Origin: Winogradskyella sp.
Lineage (GTDB): Bacteria; Bacteroidota; Bacteroidia; Flavobacteriales; Flavobacteriaceae
Reading direction: 5' to 3'
DNA: 64,000 nucleotides
NCBI RefSeq assembly: GCF_028289625.1
Contig: NZ_JANQOM010000061.1
Coordinates: 1-64,000, forward strand
Position numbers and translations under genes: made by a program. Of the stretch, positions 1 through 7,759 are shown one piece after another. Position 1 is the stretch's first letter, and every line of letters starts with the position of its first letter. The notes beneath the pieces are model-generated. The model was not told the DNA's origin. It made no database searches and saw only the letters and a list, made by a program, of their open reading frames with translations.

Positions 1-86
1 TATTAACTAGAGATCCAAGAATGGTAGAGCGTAAGAAATTCGGTCAGAAGAAAGCGCGTAAGAAATTCCAGTTCTCTAAACGTTAA
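1..86 (+). CDS. rpsI: 30S ribosomal protein S9, C-terminal end (partial)
   Basis: Only the last 27 codons and the stop are in the window. The reading frame gives the basic S9 tail, with RDPRMVERKKFGQKKARKK followed by FQFSKR and a TAA at 84-86. The C-terminal tail of S9 reaches toward the P-site tRNA on the small subunit, and ending in SKR is the family norm. It lies directly upstream of rpsB, an arrangement seen in Bacteroidota (rplM-rpsI-rpsB-tsf). The 5' part lies outside the window. Confidence 0.95.
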   Translation, partial: LTRDPRMVERKKFGQKKARKKFQFSKR

Positions 87-103
87 TATCCAACACAAAA
101 TTG

Positions 104-123
104 GGGATTTGTTTTCAAATTCC
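104..123 (+). terminator. hairpin after rpsI, weak terminator candidate
   Basis: GGGATTTG at 104-111 pairs with CAAATTCC at 116-123 around a TTTT loop, with one G-T pair. It lies 18 nt after the rpsI stop. No long T-run follows, so it may be an RNA-end or processing hairpin rather than an efficient terminator. Confidence 0.35.
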
Positions 124-124
124 T

Positions 125-205
125 TCTGTCATTTCGAGCGAAGTCGAGAAATAATCTATTCGCTTTTGCTAATTAAGACATTTCGACTACGCTCAATGTG
201 ACAGA
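125..205. repeat. imperfect inverted repeat of the TGTCATTTCGAGC type
   Basis: The arm at about 125-147 (starting TCTGTCATTTCGAGC) and the arm at about 183-205 (ending CAATGTGACAGA) are reverse complements at roughly 19 of 23 positions, with about 35 nt between them. From general knowledge, arms of this sequence are scattered between genes of many flavobacterial genomes as a REP-like stem-loop family. It is intergenic between rpsI and the rpsB leader. No second copy was found in this window. Confidence 0.6.
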
Positions 206-247
206 AAAAATTAAATTTAGCCACGAGTTGGCATTTTATTGAAAAGA

Positions 248-365
248 ACCTGAAACGAGTTCAGGTAAAAAACCAGTTATTGTTGTCCATGACGGTTACC
301 GTCAGGATTTAGTTTAGCATCTAAATGACTGAGGCAAGCGAAAGCCACCACTTAGTCATTGCTAA
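248..365 (+). promoter_or_regulatory. structured 5' leader of rpsB (candidate ribosomal-protein leader RNA)
   Basis: Three helices sit in a row, ending 28 nt before the rpsB ATG. (1) CCTGAA at 249-254 pairs with TTCAGG at 260-265. (2) TCC-A-TGACGG at 286-295 pairs with CCGTCA-GGA at 299-307, leaving A289 as a single bulge and TTA as the loop. (3) TAGC 315-318 plus AATGACTGAG 324-333 pair with CTTAGTCATT 351-360 plus GCTA 361-364, with a 5-nt bulge at 319-323 and an inner GGC/GCC hairpin. Autoregulation by S2 is known in other bacteria. Its operation here is inferred. Confidence 0.6.
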
Positions 366-393
366 TTCAACAGAACGTAAACTATTACAAAAA

Positions 394-1188
394 ATGGAAA
401 AAGTAGAAGTAAAAGAACTACTAGAAGCAGGTGTACACTTCGGACACCTAACCCGCAAATGGAATCCAAACATGGCGCCTTACATTTACATGGAGCGCAA
501 CGGAATCCATATCATTAACCTTTACAAAACCGCTGCTAAGATCGAAGAGACTTGCGCTGCTTTAAGTAAAATTGCAGCCTCAGGTAAGAAAATCTTATTC
601 GTTGCTACAAAAAAGCAGGCAAAAGACATCGTTGCCGAAAAAGCAGGTGCTGTTAACCAACCATACATTACTGAGCGTTGGCCAGGTGGTATGTTAACCA
701 ACTTTGTTACGATTAGAAAAGCCGTTAAGAAAATGGCCTCTATAGATCGTATGAAAAAAGACGGTACTTTCGATTCGTTATCAAAGAAAGAACGTTTACA
801 GGTGGATCGTCAACGTGCCAAGTTAGAAAAGAACTTAGGTTCTATATCTGACATGACCCGCTTACCTGGTGCAATATTTGTGGTTGACATTTTACGCGAG
901 CACATTGCTATTAAGGAAGCACAGAAATTGAACATTCCAATCTTTGCCATGGTAGACACAAACTCTGATCCACGTCAGGTAGATTATGTGATTCCTGCAA
1001 ACGATGATGCTTCAAAATCTATAAACAAAGTGTTATCTATCGTTGCTTCAGCTATCGAAGATGGCTTAAACGAAAGAAAAGCAGAACGTGCCGAAAAGGA
1101 TAATAAAGCAAAAACTGATGCTTCGACAAGCCCAGCAGCCACTAAAAAAGCTGAAAAAGCAGAAGTAGCAGTTCAAGAAGAAGAATAA
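394..1188 (+). CDS. rpsB: 30S ribosomal protein S2
   Basis: S2 binds 16S rRNA and S1 on the back of the small subunit. The 264-residue product opens MEKVEVKELLEAGVHFGH and continues with TRKWNPNMAPYIYMERNGIH, the S2 signature. Further conserved blocks include the WPGGMLTNF region and the DTNSDP motif near residue 215. The tail from about residue 225 is Lys/Ala/Glu-rich, as in other Bacteroidota. The frame is open to 325, but that extension would be translated from the folded leader and matches no S2, so ATG 394 is chosen. There is no clear Shine-Dalgarno. It is followed by tsf after 84 nt and is probably co-transcribed. Confidence 0.96.
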   Translation: MEKVEVKELLEAGVHFGHLTRKWNPNMAPYIYMERNGIHIINLYKTAAKIEETCAALSKIAASGKKILFVATKKQAKDIVAEKAGAVNQPYITERWPGGMLTNFVTIRKAVKKMASIDRMKKDGTFDSLSKKERLQVDRQRAKLEKNLGSISDMTRLPGAIFVVDILREHIAIKEAQKLNIPIFAMVDTNSDPRQVDYVIPANDDASKSINKVLSIVASAIEDGLNERKAERAEKDNKAKTDASTSPAATKKAEKAEVAVQEEE

Positions 1189-1211
1189 AATAACAATAAG
1201 AACATATGTAG

Positions 1212-1256
1212 AAGTCGTTTAATTCTTTTCTTTGCTGAGAATCAATTAATCGACTT
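1212..1256 (+). promoter_or_regulatory. intercistronic hairpin between rpsB and tsf
   Basis: AAGTCG at 1212-1217 pairs with CGACTT at 1251-1256, and ATTCT at 1222-1226 pairs with AGAAT at 1238-1242. The helix ends 16 nt before the tsf ATG. It could tune the S2:EF-Ts ratio by processing or translational occlusion. Poly-T follows only weakly (TTTTTA), so partial termination is also possible. Confidence 0.4.
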
Positions 1257-1272
1257 TTTAAATTTAATAACT

Positions 1273-2103
1273 ATGGAAAATACTGTAAAAATTACAGCTG
1301 CAGATGTAAATAAATTAAGAAAAGCTACTGGTGCTGGTATGATGGATTGTAAAAAGGCATTAGTTGAAGCAAATGGTGATTTTGACAAAGCCATTGAAAT
1401 CCTACGCAAAAAAGGACAAAAAGTTGCTGCTAAGAGAGCAGACAGAGAGTCTACCGAAGGTGCTGCAATTGCAAAAGTAAATGACGCTAAAACGGCTGGT
1501 GTATCTATCGTTTTAGGCTGTGAAACTGATTTTGTTGGTAAGAACGAAAACTTCGTGGCTTTAGCACACGATTTAGCTGACTTAGCATTAAACTATAATT
1601 CTAAAGAAGAATTTTTAGTTGCTGATTTCAACGGCATCACAGTAGCAGAGAAGTTAATTGAGCAAACTGGTGTTATCGGCGAAAAGTTAGACATTAATGC
1701 TTTTGAAAAAATAGAAGCACCTTACGTTGGTTCTTATATCCACGCTGGTAACAAAATTGCGACCTTAGTAGGTTTATCTGCAAATGTAGAGGGTGCTGAT
1801 GTTGTTGCTAAAGATGTCGCTATGCAAGCTGCTGCAATGAGCCCAATAGCACTTAATGAAGAAGGTGTTGATGCCGCAACTATTGAGAAAGAAATTGAGA
1901 TTGCTAAAGATCAATTACGTCAAGAAGGCAAGCCAGAAGCTATGTTAGACAATATTGCTAAAGGTAAATTAAAGCGTTTCTTTAAGGACAATACTTTAGT
2001 GAATCAAGCATTTATTAAAGATAGTAAAGTGAGTGTTGCTGATTACGTAAAGACTATTGGTGATGTTGAAATTACTGTATTTAAACGCGTTGCCTTAGGA
2101 TAA
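1273..2103 (+). CDS. tsf: translation elongation factor Ts
   Basis: EF-Ts is the guanine nucleotide exchange factor that recycles EF-Tu-GDP. The 276-residue product has the N-terminal UBA-like domain (residues about 5-45, with LRKATGAGMMDCKKALVEA). It also has the exchange motif TDFVGKNENF near residue 85, which contacts EF-Tu (family consensus TDFVAKN). The two-subdomain core and the C-terminal module ending in VALG follow. Length is normal for the family. It lies 84 nt downstream of rpsB and is followed by a strong intrinsic terminator, so rpsB-tsf form one unit. Confidence 0.96.
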   Translation: MENTVKITAADVNKLRKATGAGMMDCKKALVEANGDFDKAIEILRKKGQKVAAKRADRESTEGAAIAKVNDAKTAGVSIVLGCETDFVGKNENFVALAHDLADLALNYNSKEEFLVADFNGITVAEKLIEQTGVIGEKLDINAFEKIEAPYVGSYIHAGNKIATLVGLSANVEGADVVAKDVAMQAAAMSPIALNEEGVDAATIEKEIEIAKDQLRQEGKPEAMLDNIAKGKLKRFFKDNTLVNQAFIKDSKVSVADYVKTIGDVEITVFKRVALG

Positions 2104-2132
2104 TCTGCCTAACAATAGCAAAGTCAAATTAT

Positions 2133-2164
2133 AAAGAGCCTTTACCACAAAGGCTCTTTTTTTG
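2133..2164 (+). terminator. rho-independent terminator after tsf
   Basis: AAAGAGCCTTT at 2133-2143 pairs perfectly with AAAGGCTCTTT at 2149-2159 around the loop ACCAC, and the T-run continues to 2163. It closes the rpsB-tsf unit. Confidence 0.92.
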
Positions 2165-2199
2165 GTTTTTTTTCACTTTTACAGATGCTAATAATTGTT

Positions 2200-2207
2200 T
2201 AGCTTTG
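2200..2207 (+). promoter_or_regulatory. -7 promoter element of pyrH-frr
   Basis: TAGCTTTG matches the Bacteroidota sigma -7 consensus TAnnTTTG. It lies 20 nt before the pyrH ATG and after the tsf terminator, predicting a leader of about 16 nt. Confidence 0.6.
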
Positions 2208-2227
2208 TTCAACTTTCAAATAATCTA

Positions 2228-2935
2228 ATGAAATATAAAAGAATACTACTTAAACTATCTGGTGAAGCCTTGATGGGAGATCGCCAATATGGGATTGACC
2301 CAATGCGTTTGGCAGAATATGCGCAAGACATAAAGGAAATTACTGATCTCGGCGTAGAAGTTGCTATAGTTATTGGTGGAGGAAATATTTTTAGAGGTGT
2401 AGCTGGTGCCATGAATGGTATGGACCGTGTGCAAGGTGACCATATGGGAATGCTAGCCACCGTGATAAATGGTTTGGCGCTTCAGAATGCCCTAGAAGAT
2501 GCCGATGTAAAAACACGTCTGCAAACTGCAATTAAAATTAATGAAGTTGCAGAGCCTTTTATTAGAAGAAAGGCACTGAGCCATTTAAGCAAAGGACGTG
2601 TTGTGATTTTTGGTGGTGGTACTGGTAACCCCTATTTTACAACCGATTCTGCAGCTGTATTACGTGCTATAGAAATTGGCGCTGATGTGATATTAAAAGG
2701 CACACGTGTGGATGGTATTTATACGGCAGATCCAGAAAAAGATAGCAGTGCTATGAAGTTTGACTATATTACTTTTGACGATGTGTTGAGTAAAGGTCTA
2801 AAAGTGATGGATACCACGGCTTTTACGCTAAGTCAAGAAAATAAATTACCAATTATAGTTTTTGATATGAACAAAAAAGGAAACTTACTTAAAGTAGTTT
2901 CTGGTGAGCCTATCGGTACTGAAGTTAACCTTTAG
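2228..2935 (+). CDS. pyrH: UMP kinase
   Basis: PyrH phosphorylates UMP to UDP with ATP in pyrimidine nucleotide synthesis and belongs to the amino-acid-kinase fold, unlike eukaryotic UMP/CMP kinases. The 235-residue product begins [17 protein letters not shown] with the KLSGEAL nucleotide-binding loop. It continues with GGGNIFRG (residues about 53-60), the [13 protein letters not shown] helix, and the [17 protein letters not shown]-site block. An upstream in-frame start at 2195 would place translation over the promoter, so ATG 2228 is used. It is followed by frr after 44 nt, a widely conserved pair. Confidence 0.95.
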   Translation: MKYKRILLKLSGEALMGDRQYGIDPMRLAEYAQDIKEITDLGVEVAIVIGGGNIFRGVAGAMNGMDRVQGDHMGMLATVINGLALQNALEDADVKTRLQTAIKINEVAEPFIRRKALSHLSKGRVVIFGGGTGNPYFTTDSAAVLRAIEIGADVILKGTRVDGIYTADPEKDSSAMKFDYITFDDVLSKGLKVMDTTAFTLSQENKLPIIVFDMNKKGNLLKVVSGEPIGTEVNL

Positions 2936-2979
2936 TTTGGCGTAACTTTTGATAGCTCTCCATTAAAAATTTAAATACT

Positions 2980-3534
2980 ATGAACGAAGACATTCAATTT
3001 ATAATAGACACTGCTAAAGAAGCTATGGAAAATGCCCTAAAGCATTTAGAAAAGCAGTTGGTTAATATTAGAGCTGGTAAGGCTAGTCCTGCTATGCTAG
3101 GAAGTGTAATGGTAGACTATTATGGCTCACAGACTCCGCTAAATCAAGTTGCTAATGTTAATACACCCGATGGTAGAACTATTTCGGTTCAGCCTTGGGA
3201 AAAAAGCATGCTTCAAGAAATTGAACGCGGCATTATGCTTGCCAATTTGGGCTTTAATCCTATGAATAATGGAGAAATGATTATTATCAATGTTCCTCCA
3301 TTAACTGAAGAACGCAGAAAGGAACTGGCCAAACAGGCTAAATCTGAAGCTGAAGACGCTAAGATTGGTGTACGTAATGCCCGTAAGGATGCCATGAATG
3401 ATATTAAGAAATCGGATGTTTCAGAAGATTTTCAAAAGAATTCAGAAATAGACATACAAGAACTTACCGATTCTTACGTTAAGAAAATAGATCAAATTCT
3501 TGATGTTAAGGAAGGTGAGATTATGACGGTTTAG
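2980..3534 (+). CDS. frr: ribosome recycling factor
   Basis: RRF, with EF-G, splits post-termination ribosomes. The 184-residue length is typical. The N-terminal helix contains LEKQLVNIRAGKASPAML and the hinge leads into domain II (VDYYGSQTPLNQVANV, then ISVQPWEKSM). The ending helix carries the RRKELAKQAKSEAEDAKI block. It is downstream of pyrH on the same strand without an intervening terminator, so it is probably co-transcribed from the 2200 promoter. Confidence 0.96.
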   Translation: MNEDIQFIIDTAKEAMENALKHLEKQLVNIRAGKASPAMLGSVMVDYYGSQTPLNQVANVNTPDGRTISVQPWEKSMLQEIERGIMLANLGFNPMNNGEMIIINVPPLTEERRKELAKQAKSEAEDAKIGVRNARKDAMNDIKKSDVSEDFQKNSEIDIQELTDSYVKKIDQILDVKEGEIMTV

Positions 3535-3634
3535 ATAGAGTACGTTATTATTCTGTTCCTTAAATAATTGATATAATTTCTGACCTCAAAAACAGAGTAT
3601 CTACTTTTTCTAATTTTAAATTTAACCCTCTTAA

Positions 3635-4915
3635 ATGCTAAAGCATCTATTTGTTGTTTTTCTTCTTTGTCTTGCAACAAACAGCTTTGCTCAAAATCCT
3701 ATTTCTAAAGAAAGAGATTCTTCGAAAGTAGCAAGAGACTCCATTAAAAAAGCCGAATTCTTAAAAAATATTGGTAATGGTTATTTACCTATCGGTTTCT
3801 TTAATCTAGACCTTAGATATCTCATAAAATATAATCAGTTTGAAGGAATCAGAACAGGGTTGGGCGGTATCACTAATGAGCGTTTTTCCAAAAAATACAG
3901 AATAAACGGTTATTTAGTATACGGGTTTTTAGACGAGCGCTATAAGTATAGTATCGGAGGTGGCTTTAGAGTTAACGAAGCATCAAATACCTGGATTAAC
4001 TTATCGTACACGGATGATTTGCAAGAGACAGGAAGTTCAACTTTTTTGACCGACAAGCGGTTTTTTACTTTTTTTGAACCACGACTCTTAAATATAAACT
4101 TATTTCACAGGCATATCACAAAGTCCGTGGGTTTACAACATAAAATATCTAATCATCTACTATCCGAAACCCAATTTGCTAACAGTAGAGTAAACCCAAC
4201 TTACAATTACAACTTTGTTTTAGATGATGAAACTTTTAACACCTTCAATCTAAGTACAGCTAAACTGAGCTTACAATGGAGCCCTTTTAGTCAATTCGAT
4301 TTAATCGATGACCGAATTGTTGAAACCAAGGATGGGTATCCAAAATTTACGCTACAAGTTACACAAGGTTTTAAGTCTGTATTTGGTAGTGATTTTAATT
4401 TTTCAAAGCTAGACTTCAGAACAGTTCAAAAATTCAACCATAAAAATGATGCTTCAACCAATCTAACTTTGGTTACAGGTATCGCTGGCGGTGAGACGCC
4501 GCTTACACATTTATATCATGCTTACCCAAATAATATTACTAAAGAAACCATATTGCAACGTTTTTCGGTGGCTGGTCTTAACAGTTTTGAAACTATGTTT
4601 TTTAATGAGTTTTTTAGTGATAAGTTTATGACTTTTCAGGTTAAGCATTTTTTTAGTCCATTTAAAATCTCTGAATGGTTCAAGCCCCAATTGGTGCTTA
4701 TTTCGCGTTATGCCCTTGGAGATATGAATAGCATAGATAGACATCAAGGAATCACCTTTGATACTCTAAATCATGGATACTCAGAATCTGGTTTTGAAAT
4801 AAACAAATTACTTTTCGGTTTCGGATTGAGTTTTGCCTATCGTTATGGTGCTTATCACCTCCCAAATTTTGAAGACAATATCGCTTTTAAGTTCACATTT
4901 AACCTAACACTTTAA
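3635..4915 (+). CDS. short outer-membrane beta-barrel protein, DUF5686 C-terminal type
   Basis: The 426-residue product has a signal peptide (MLKHLFVVFLLCLATNSFAQ). It then consists of alternating aromatic/polar strands (for example LDLRYLIKYNQFEGIRTGLGG and RYNGYLVYGF-like strands), ending in a strand FKFTFNLTL typical of outer-membrane barrels. The order of strands resembles the C-terminal half of DUF5686 proteins. From general knowledge these are usually about 800 residues, with an N-terminal carboxypeptidase-regulatory domain that is absent here. No biochemical function is known. Its stop overlaps the stop of the convergent downstream gene by 4 nt. Its last codons recur at 7696-7752. Confidence 0.6.
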   Translation: MLKHLFVVFLLCLATNSFAQNPISKERDSSKVARDSIKKAEFLKNIGNGYLPIGFFNLDLRYLIKYNQFEGIRTGLGGITNERFSKKYRINGYLVYGFLDERYKYSIGGGFRVNEASNTWINLSYTDDLQETGSSTFLTDKRFFTFFEPRLLNINLFHRHITKSVGLQHKISNHLLSETQFANSRVNPTYNYNFVLDDETFNTFNLSTAKLSLQWSPFSQFDLIDDRIVETKDGYPKFTLQVTQGFKSVFGSDFNFSKLDFRTVQKFNHKNDASTNLTLVTGIAGGETPLTHLYHAYPNNITKETILQRFSVAGLNSFETMFFNEFFSDKFMTFQVKHFFSPFKISEWFKPQLVLISRYALGDMNSIDRHQGITFDTLNHGYSESGFEINKLLFGFGLSFAYRYGAYHLPNFEDNIAFKFTFNLTL

Positions 4916-7695
4916 TCATTTGGTTCCACGCTGTATTGCAACTCTTTGTAACCTAACCTTCCATCATCAGATACGGATTCAATAACCACCGTAAAATCAC
5001 CTGTATTGTCTGAGTGGTGATAGCTTAGTTCTGAAAACCCTTTCTCATTGGTCATTAAAACAGGTTTCCAAAAGATTGTAGAACGTAGGTCTGGCTCATT
5101 AAATTCAAATGGTCGCTGCTCATCGTCGTATTTTGGAATATAGAATTCTTTTTTTACAGATAATACTGGTACGCTATTAACTGTAACCGTTTTTCTAGAT
5201 TTTAAGGTATCGTACAATCCATTACCAGATTTTGTAAAAATAGAAATAATACTTCCTGTTGGAAAAGGTGGTCTAGCTCCAGGATTTAATTTTAAGTAAA
5301 GTTTTAAAAAGTCTTTGGGGAAGTCAATTAACTCAAAACTTTTTATCTCATCAACTCTCATGTATTGAAGTAAGGAGTAATCATTTTTTTGAACTGGAAC
5401 ACCATCAATAAAGATTATGGTTACATGGCCTCTGCCTCCAACTAAAGATTTTGCTTGTAGATCACCCGTATAAGGATTTCGGGACACGCGGATCTTGTCT
5501 GGATAGGAAAACATTAGCACACTGTATAAACCATATGACCAATCTTCTTCTTTTTCTTTAATTTCTTCACCCTCTATAACCATATTTGGCCTTCCATACT
5601 TATCGAACATTTCCTGTCGTTCTGGTGTCATTTTATACCCTTCAAGAAATACTTCTTCTAATTGTGTAACTCCTGTTAAGTCCTCAAAGAACCTATCTTC
5701 AACTTGCTTATTATATCTGTTGTCTTCTAAAATATTCTCTACTATACTGTCAATAACTACTACTCTTTTTCTAAAATCGTAATTGATTGATAGCGGCTTC
5801 TTTTTTGTTAAAGCGATTGTATACTTCTGTTTCTCTTTCTGCGCTATACTTATGGGTACGATAATGATATCTTTAAGTTCCCCATACATGTCCGGAAGGT
5901 CAAAAGTAAAACTACCTGGTGCCACTATTTCTTGAGTTTGGATTATTTTTTCGGAGTCAAATGTTATAAGCATCAAGTCTAAAGGCCTTTTTTTTAATCT
6001 ACTATCTTTAATATTTACAATACCCGAAACAGTTAGGTTCTTTTCTTGTTTATAATTTAACTTTTGTATAGGTTTTTTATACTTGTAATTTCGCCACCCT
6101 TGTGTGAGCATTAAATGGTCTATATTTAATTCAGTATCTTCCCTAAAGTACATGTTAGGCGACTCAATGCGACCTTTTAGATCCGAACATAAAAGCATGT
6201 ACGATAAAATGTTTGGTCTTGATATCCTTGAATGCTCAAATCTTTCTTTTTGAATTACAAGTACTGAATTATTAGATATTAAATCCGACTTATCAGAACT
6301 TAAAGTTTCTAAAGTCATTTTAACTTCTTCGCGTTGTTTGTAGATTGATTTATCTAGTGCTGCTTTAACCACAAATCGCATATCATTCCTTTCGTTGAAA
6401 TATAAGCGTTCTGCTATTGGTAATTCGTTTTGATCCAAAACCGTAAGAACAATCACTCCCTCTGGAAGTGTTTTTTTGGGGATTGAAAAAATATATCTAC
6501 CATTGATGAGTTGTGCTTTCAAATAATAGTATTGATAACCTCTAGAAGCTACCTTTAAATATGTAGTTTCATCCATTCTATAATTCGAAAATACAGCAGC
6601 AGTAATGATATCATTTCTCTCAGAAACATTTAACACATCTCCTTGGTTATAGATTTTAGGGAGCAAAACTCTTTTATTAAATTGTTTGTTATCAATAGAT
6701 ACTATCGATGCTATGTAGTCTTCCGAAGCAGTAACAAAAGGCAATTCAAAACTCCCTATACCCAACCTATTACTTTTAAAATTTGTTATTAATTCGCCTT
6801 TTTTGTTCAATATCTTGCCCTCTATAGGAACGCCTTTTCCATTAACGTTAACAGCTTTAAAACCAACTTTTGAGCTAAGACCTTCAACTAATTTTCCACT
6901 TTCAGGAAAAAACTGAATATCAACAGTATTTAGAGTTGGAGAAAAGGCATTTTCATATTCTAATCCAAACTCTGTTTGATACCCAATCTTTACTTGTTTT
7001 GCATTCTTTGGAACCAAAAAATCTAAAATAAACTTAGAATCTCGAGATTTGTTTAACCATGTAGAATCTCTTTTATCATCAATATTGATAAAAACCTTTA
7101 AGGATTTACTATGCTTAGAATCGATTCGATTTGGATATAAGTCTGCTCGAAATTTATAGGCCGTGTTAGAGGAATCAATACGTCTTACATTATCAATTCC
7201 TGCACTAGAGAATTCGTTTTCTAAATCTGAAAAAATCTGTATGTAAGTATCAAAAACAAAGTTGTAACCAAAGTTTTTGTTCCATTCGGTATATGCTCTA
7301 ATCTGATAAACACCTTCGGGATAGGTACTGTTCAAGTCAAAATAACCTTGCCCGACTCCCTTTTTAAGTTTAATGACCTTTGAATCAACAACCTTTTCTT
7401 CAAAACTTATTAAATCTACATACAGTATATTACTGGTAATGTGAGAATTGTGTAAAGTAGCGTTTGCTACGATAGCTTTGAACCAAATGGTATTATCCGT
7501 TGTATAAACATTGTTATCTAACTGAAGGTAAACCTTCTCGGCTAGGGCCTCATGAGCAAAAGCATCTGCTATTTGGGCATGTAGAGCACCAAAAATGCAA
7601 AGCTGAAAAAACAAAATAACCGAAAACAGAAACCTTTTTCCGTTAGGCTTTGCTTCTAAGCAAGTTAAATTATGATGACTAAGGCTATAGCTCAA
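4912..7695 (-). CDS. secreted macroglobulin-like/TonB-plug-like protein, copy 1
   Basis: The 927-residue product opens with a leader whose hydrophobic segment is RFLFSVILFFQLCIFGALHAQ. An MG2-like beta-sandwich follows (residues about 45-150, EKVYLQLDNNVYTTDNTIWF), then further Ig-like segments with QFFPESGKL. Near residue 740 comes a TonB plug-like stretch (GRGHVTIIFIDGVPVQKND), and the end reads SYHHSDNTGDFTVVIESVSD. There is no beta-barrel. Such proteins are common in Flavobacteriia and of unknown function, perhaps surface protein handling. No ATG exists near the 5' end: the frame starts with TTG at 7693-7695, and the paralogue's signal peptide aligns only from about residue 20. Compared with copy 2 it has about 80 extra residues (about 165-250). 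Confidence 0.6.
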   Translation of the reverse strand: MSYSLSHHNLTCLEAKPNGKRFLFSVILFFQLCIFGALHAQIADAFAHEALAEKVYLQLDNNVYTTDNTIWFKAIVANATLHNSHITSNILYVDLISFEEKVVDSKVIKLKKGVGQGYFDLNSTYPEGVYQIRAYTEWNKNFGYNFVFDTYIQIFSDLENEFSSAGIDNVRRIDSSNTAYKFRADLYPNRIDSKHSKSLKVFINIDDKRDSTWLNKSRDSKFILDFLVPKNAKQVKIGYQTEFGLEYENAFSPTLNTVDIQFFPESGKLVEGLSSKVGFKAVNVNGKGVPIEGKILNKKGELITNFKSNRLGIGSFELPFVTASEDYIASIVSIDNKQFNKRVLLPKIYNQGDVLNVSERNDIITAAVFSNYRMDETTYLKVASRGYQYYYLKAQLINGRYIFSIPKKTLPEGVIVLTVLDQNELPIAERLYFNERNDMRFVVKAALDKSIYKQREEVKMTLETLSSDKSDLISNNSVLVIQKERFEHSRISRPNILSYMLLCSDLKGRIESPNMYFREDTELNIDHLMLTQGWRNYKYKKPIQKLNYKQEKNLTVSGIVNIKDSRLKKRPLDLMLITFDSEKIIQTQEIVAPGSFTFDLPDMYGELKDIIIVPISIAQKEKQKYTIALTKKKPLSINYDFRKRVVVIDSIVENILEDNRYNKQVEDRFFEDLTGVTQLEEVFLEGYKMTPERQEMFDKYGRPNMVIEGEEIKEKEEDWSYGLYSVLMFSYPDKIRVSRNPYTGDLQAKSLVGGRGHVTIIFIDGVPVQKNDYSLLQYMRVDEIKSFELIDFPKDFLKLYLKLNPGARPPFPTGSIISIFTKSGNGLYDTLKSRKTVTVNSVPVLSVKKEFYIPKYDDEQRPFEFNEPDLRSTIFWKPVLMTNEKGFSELSYHHSDNTGDFTVVIESVSDDGRLGYKELQYSVEPND

Positions 7696-7752
7696 AACCC
7701 AAATTTTGAAGACAAAATTGATTTTAAATTTACATTTAGCATGTCTTTATAG
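7696..7752 (+). pseudogene. duplicated 3' tail of the DUF5686-type gene
   Basis: In the frame starting at 7696 the codons read NPNFEDKIDFKFTFSMSL followed by TAG at 7750-7752. The functional gene at 3635-4915 ends LPNFEDNIAFKFTFNLTL followed by TAA. The nucleotide run CCCAAATTTTGAAGACAA is identical in both. Upstream of 7696 the similarity stops at once. This is therefore a fossil of a tandem duplication that took the barrel gene's last 18 codons together with the neighbouring minus-strand gene. Confidence 0.8.
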
Positions 7753-7759
7753 ATTTTTT

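Noticed and set aside
325..393. N-terminal extension of rpsB (23 extra codons)
   Set aside because: It lies in the folded leader, has no similarity to S2, and the conserved S2 start is at 394.
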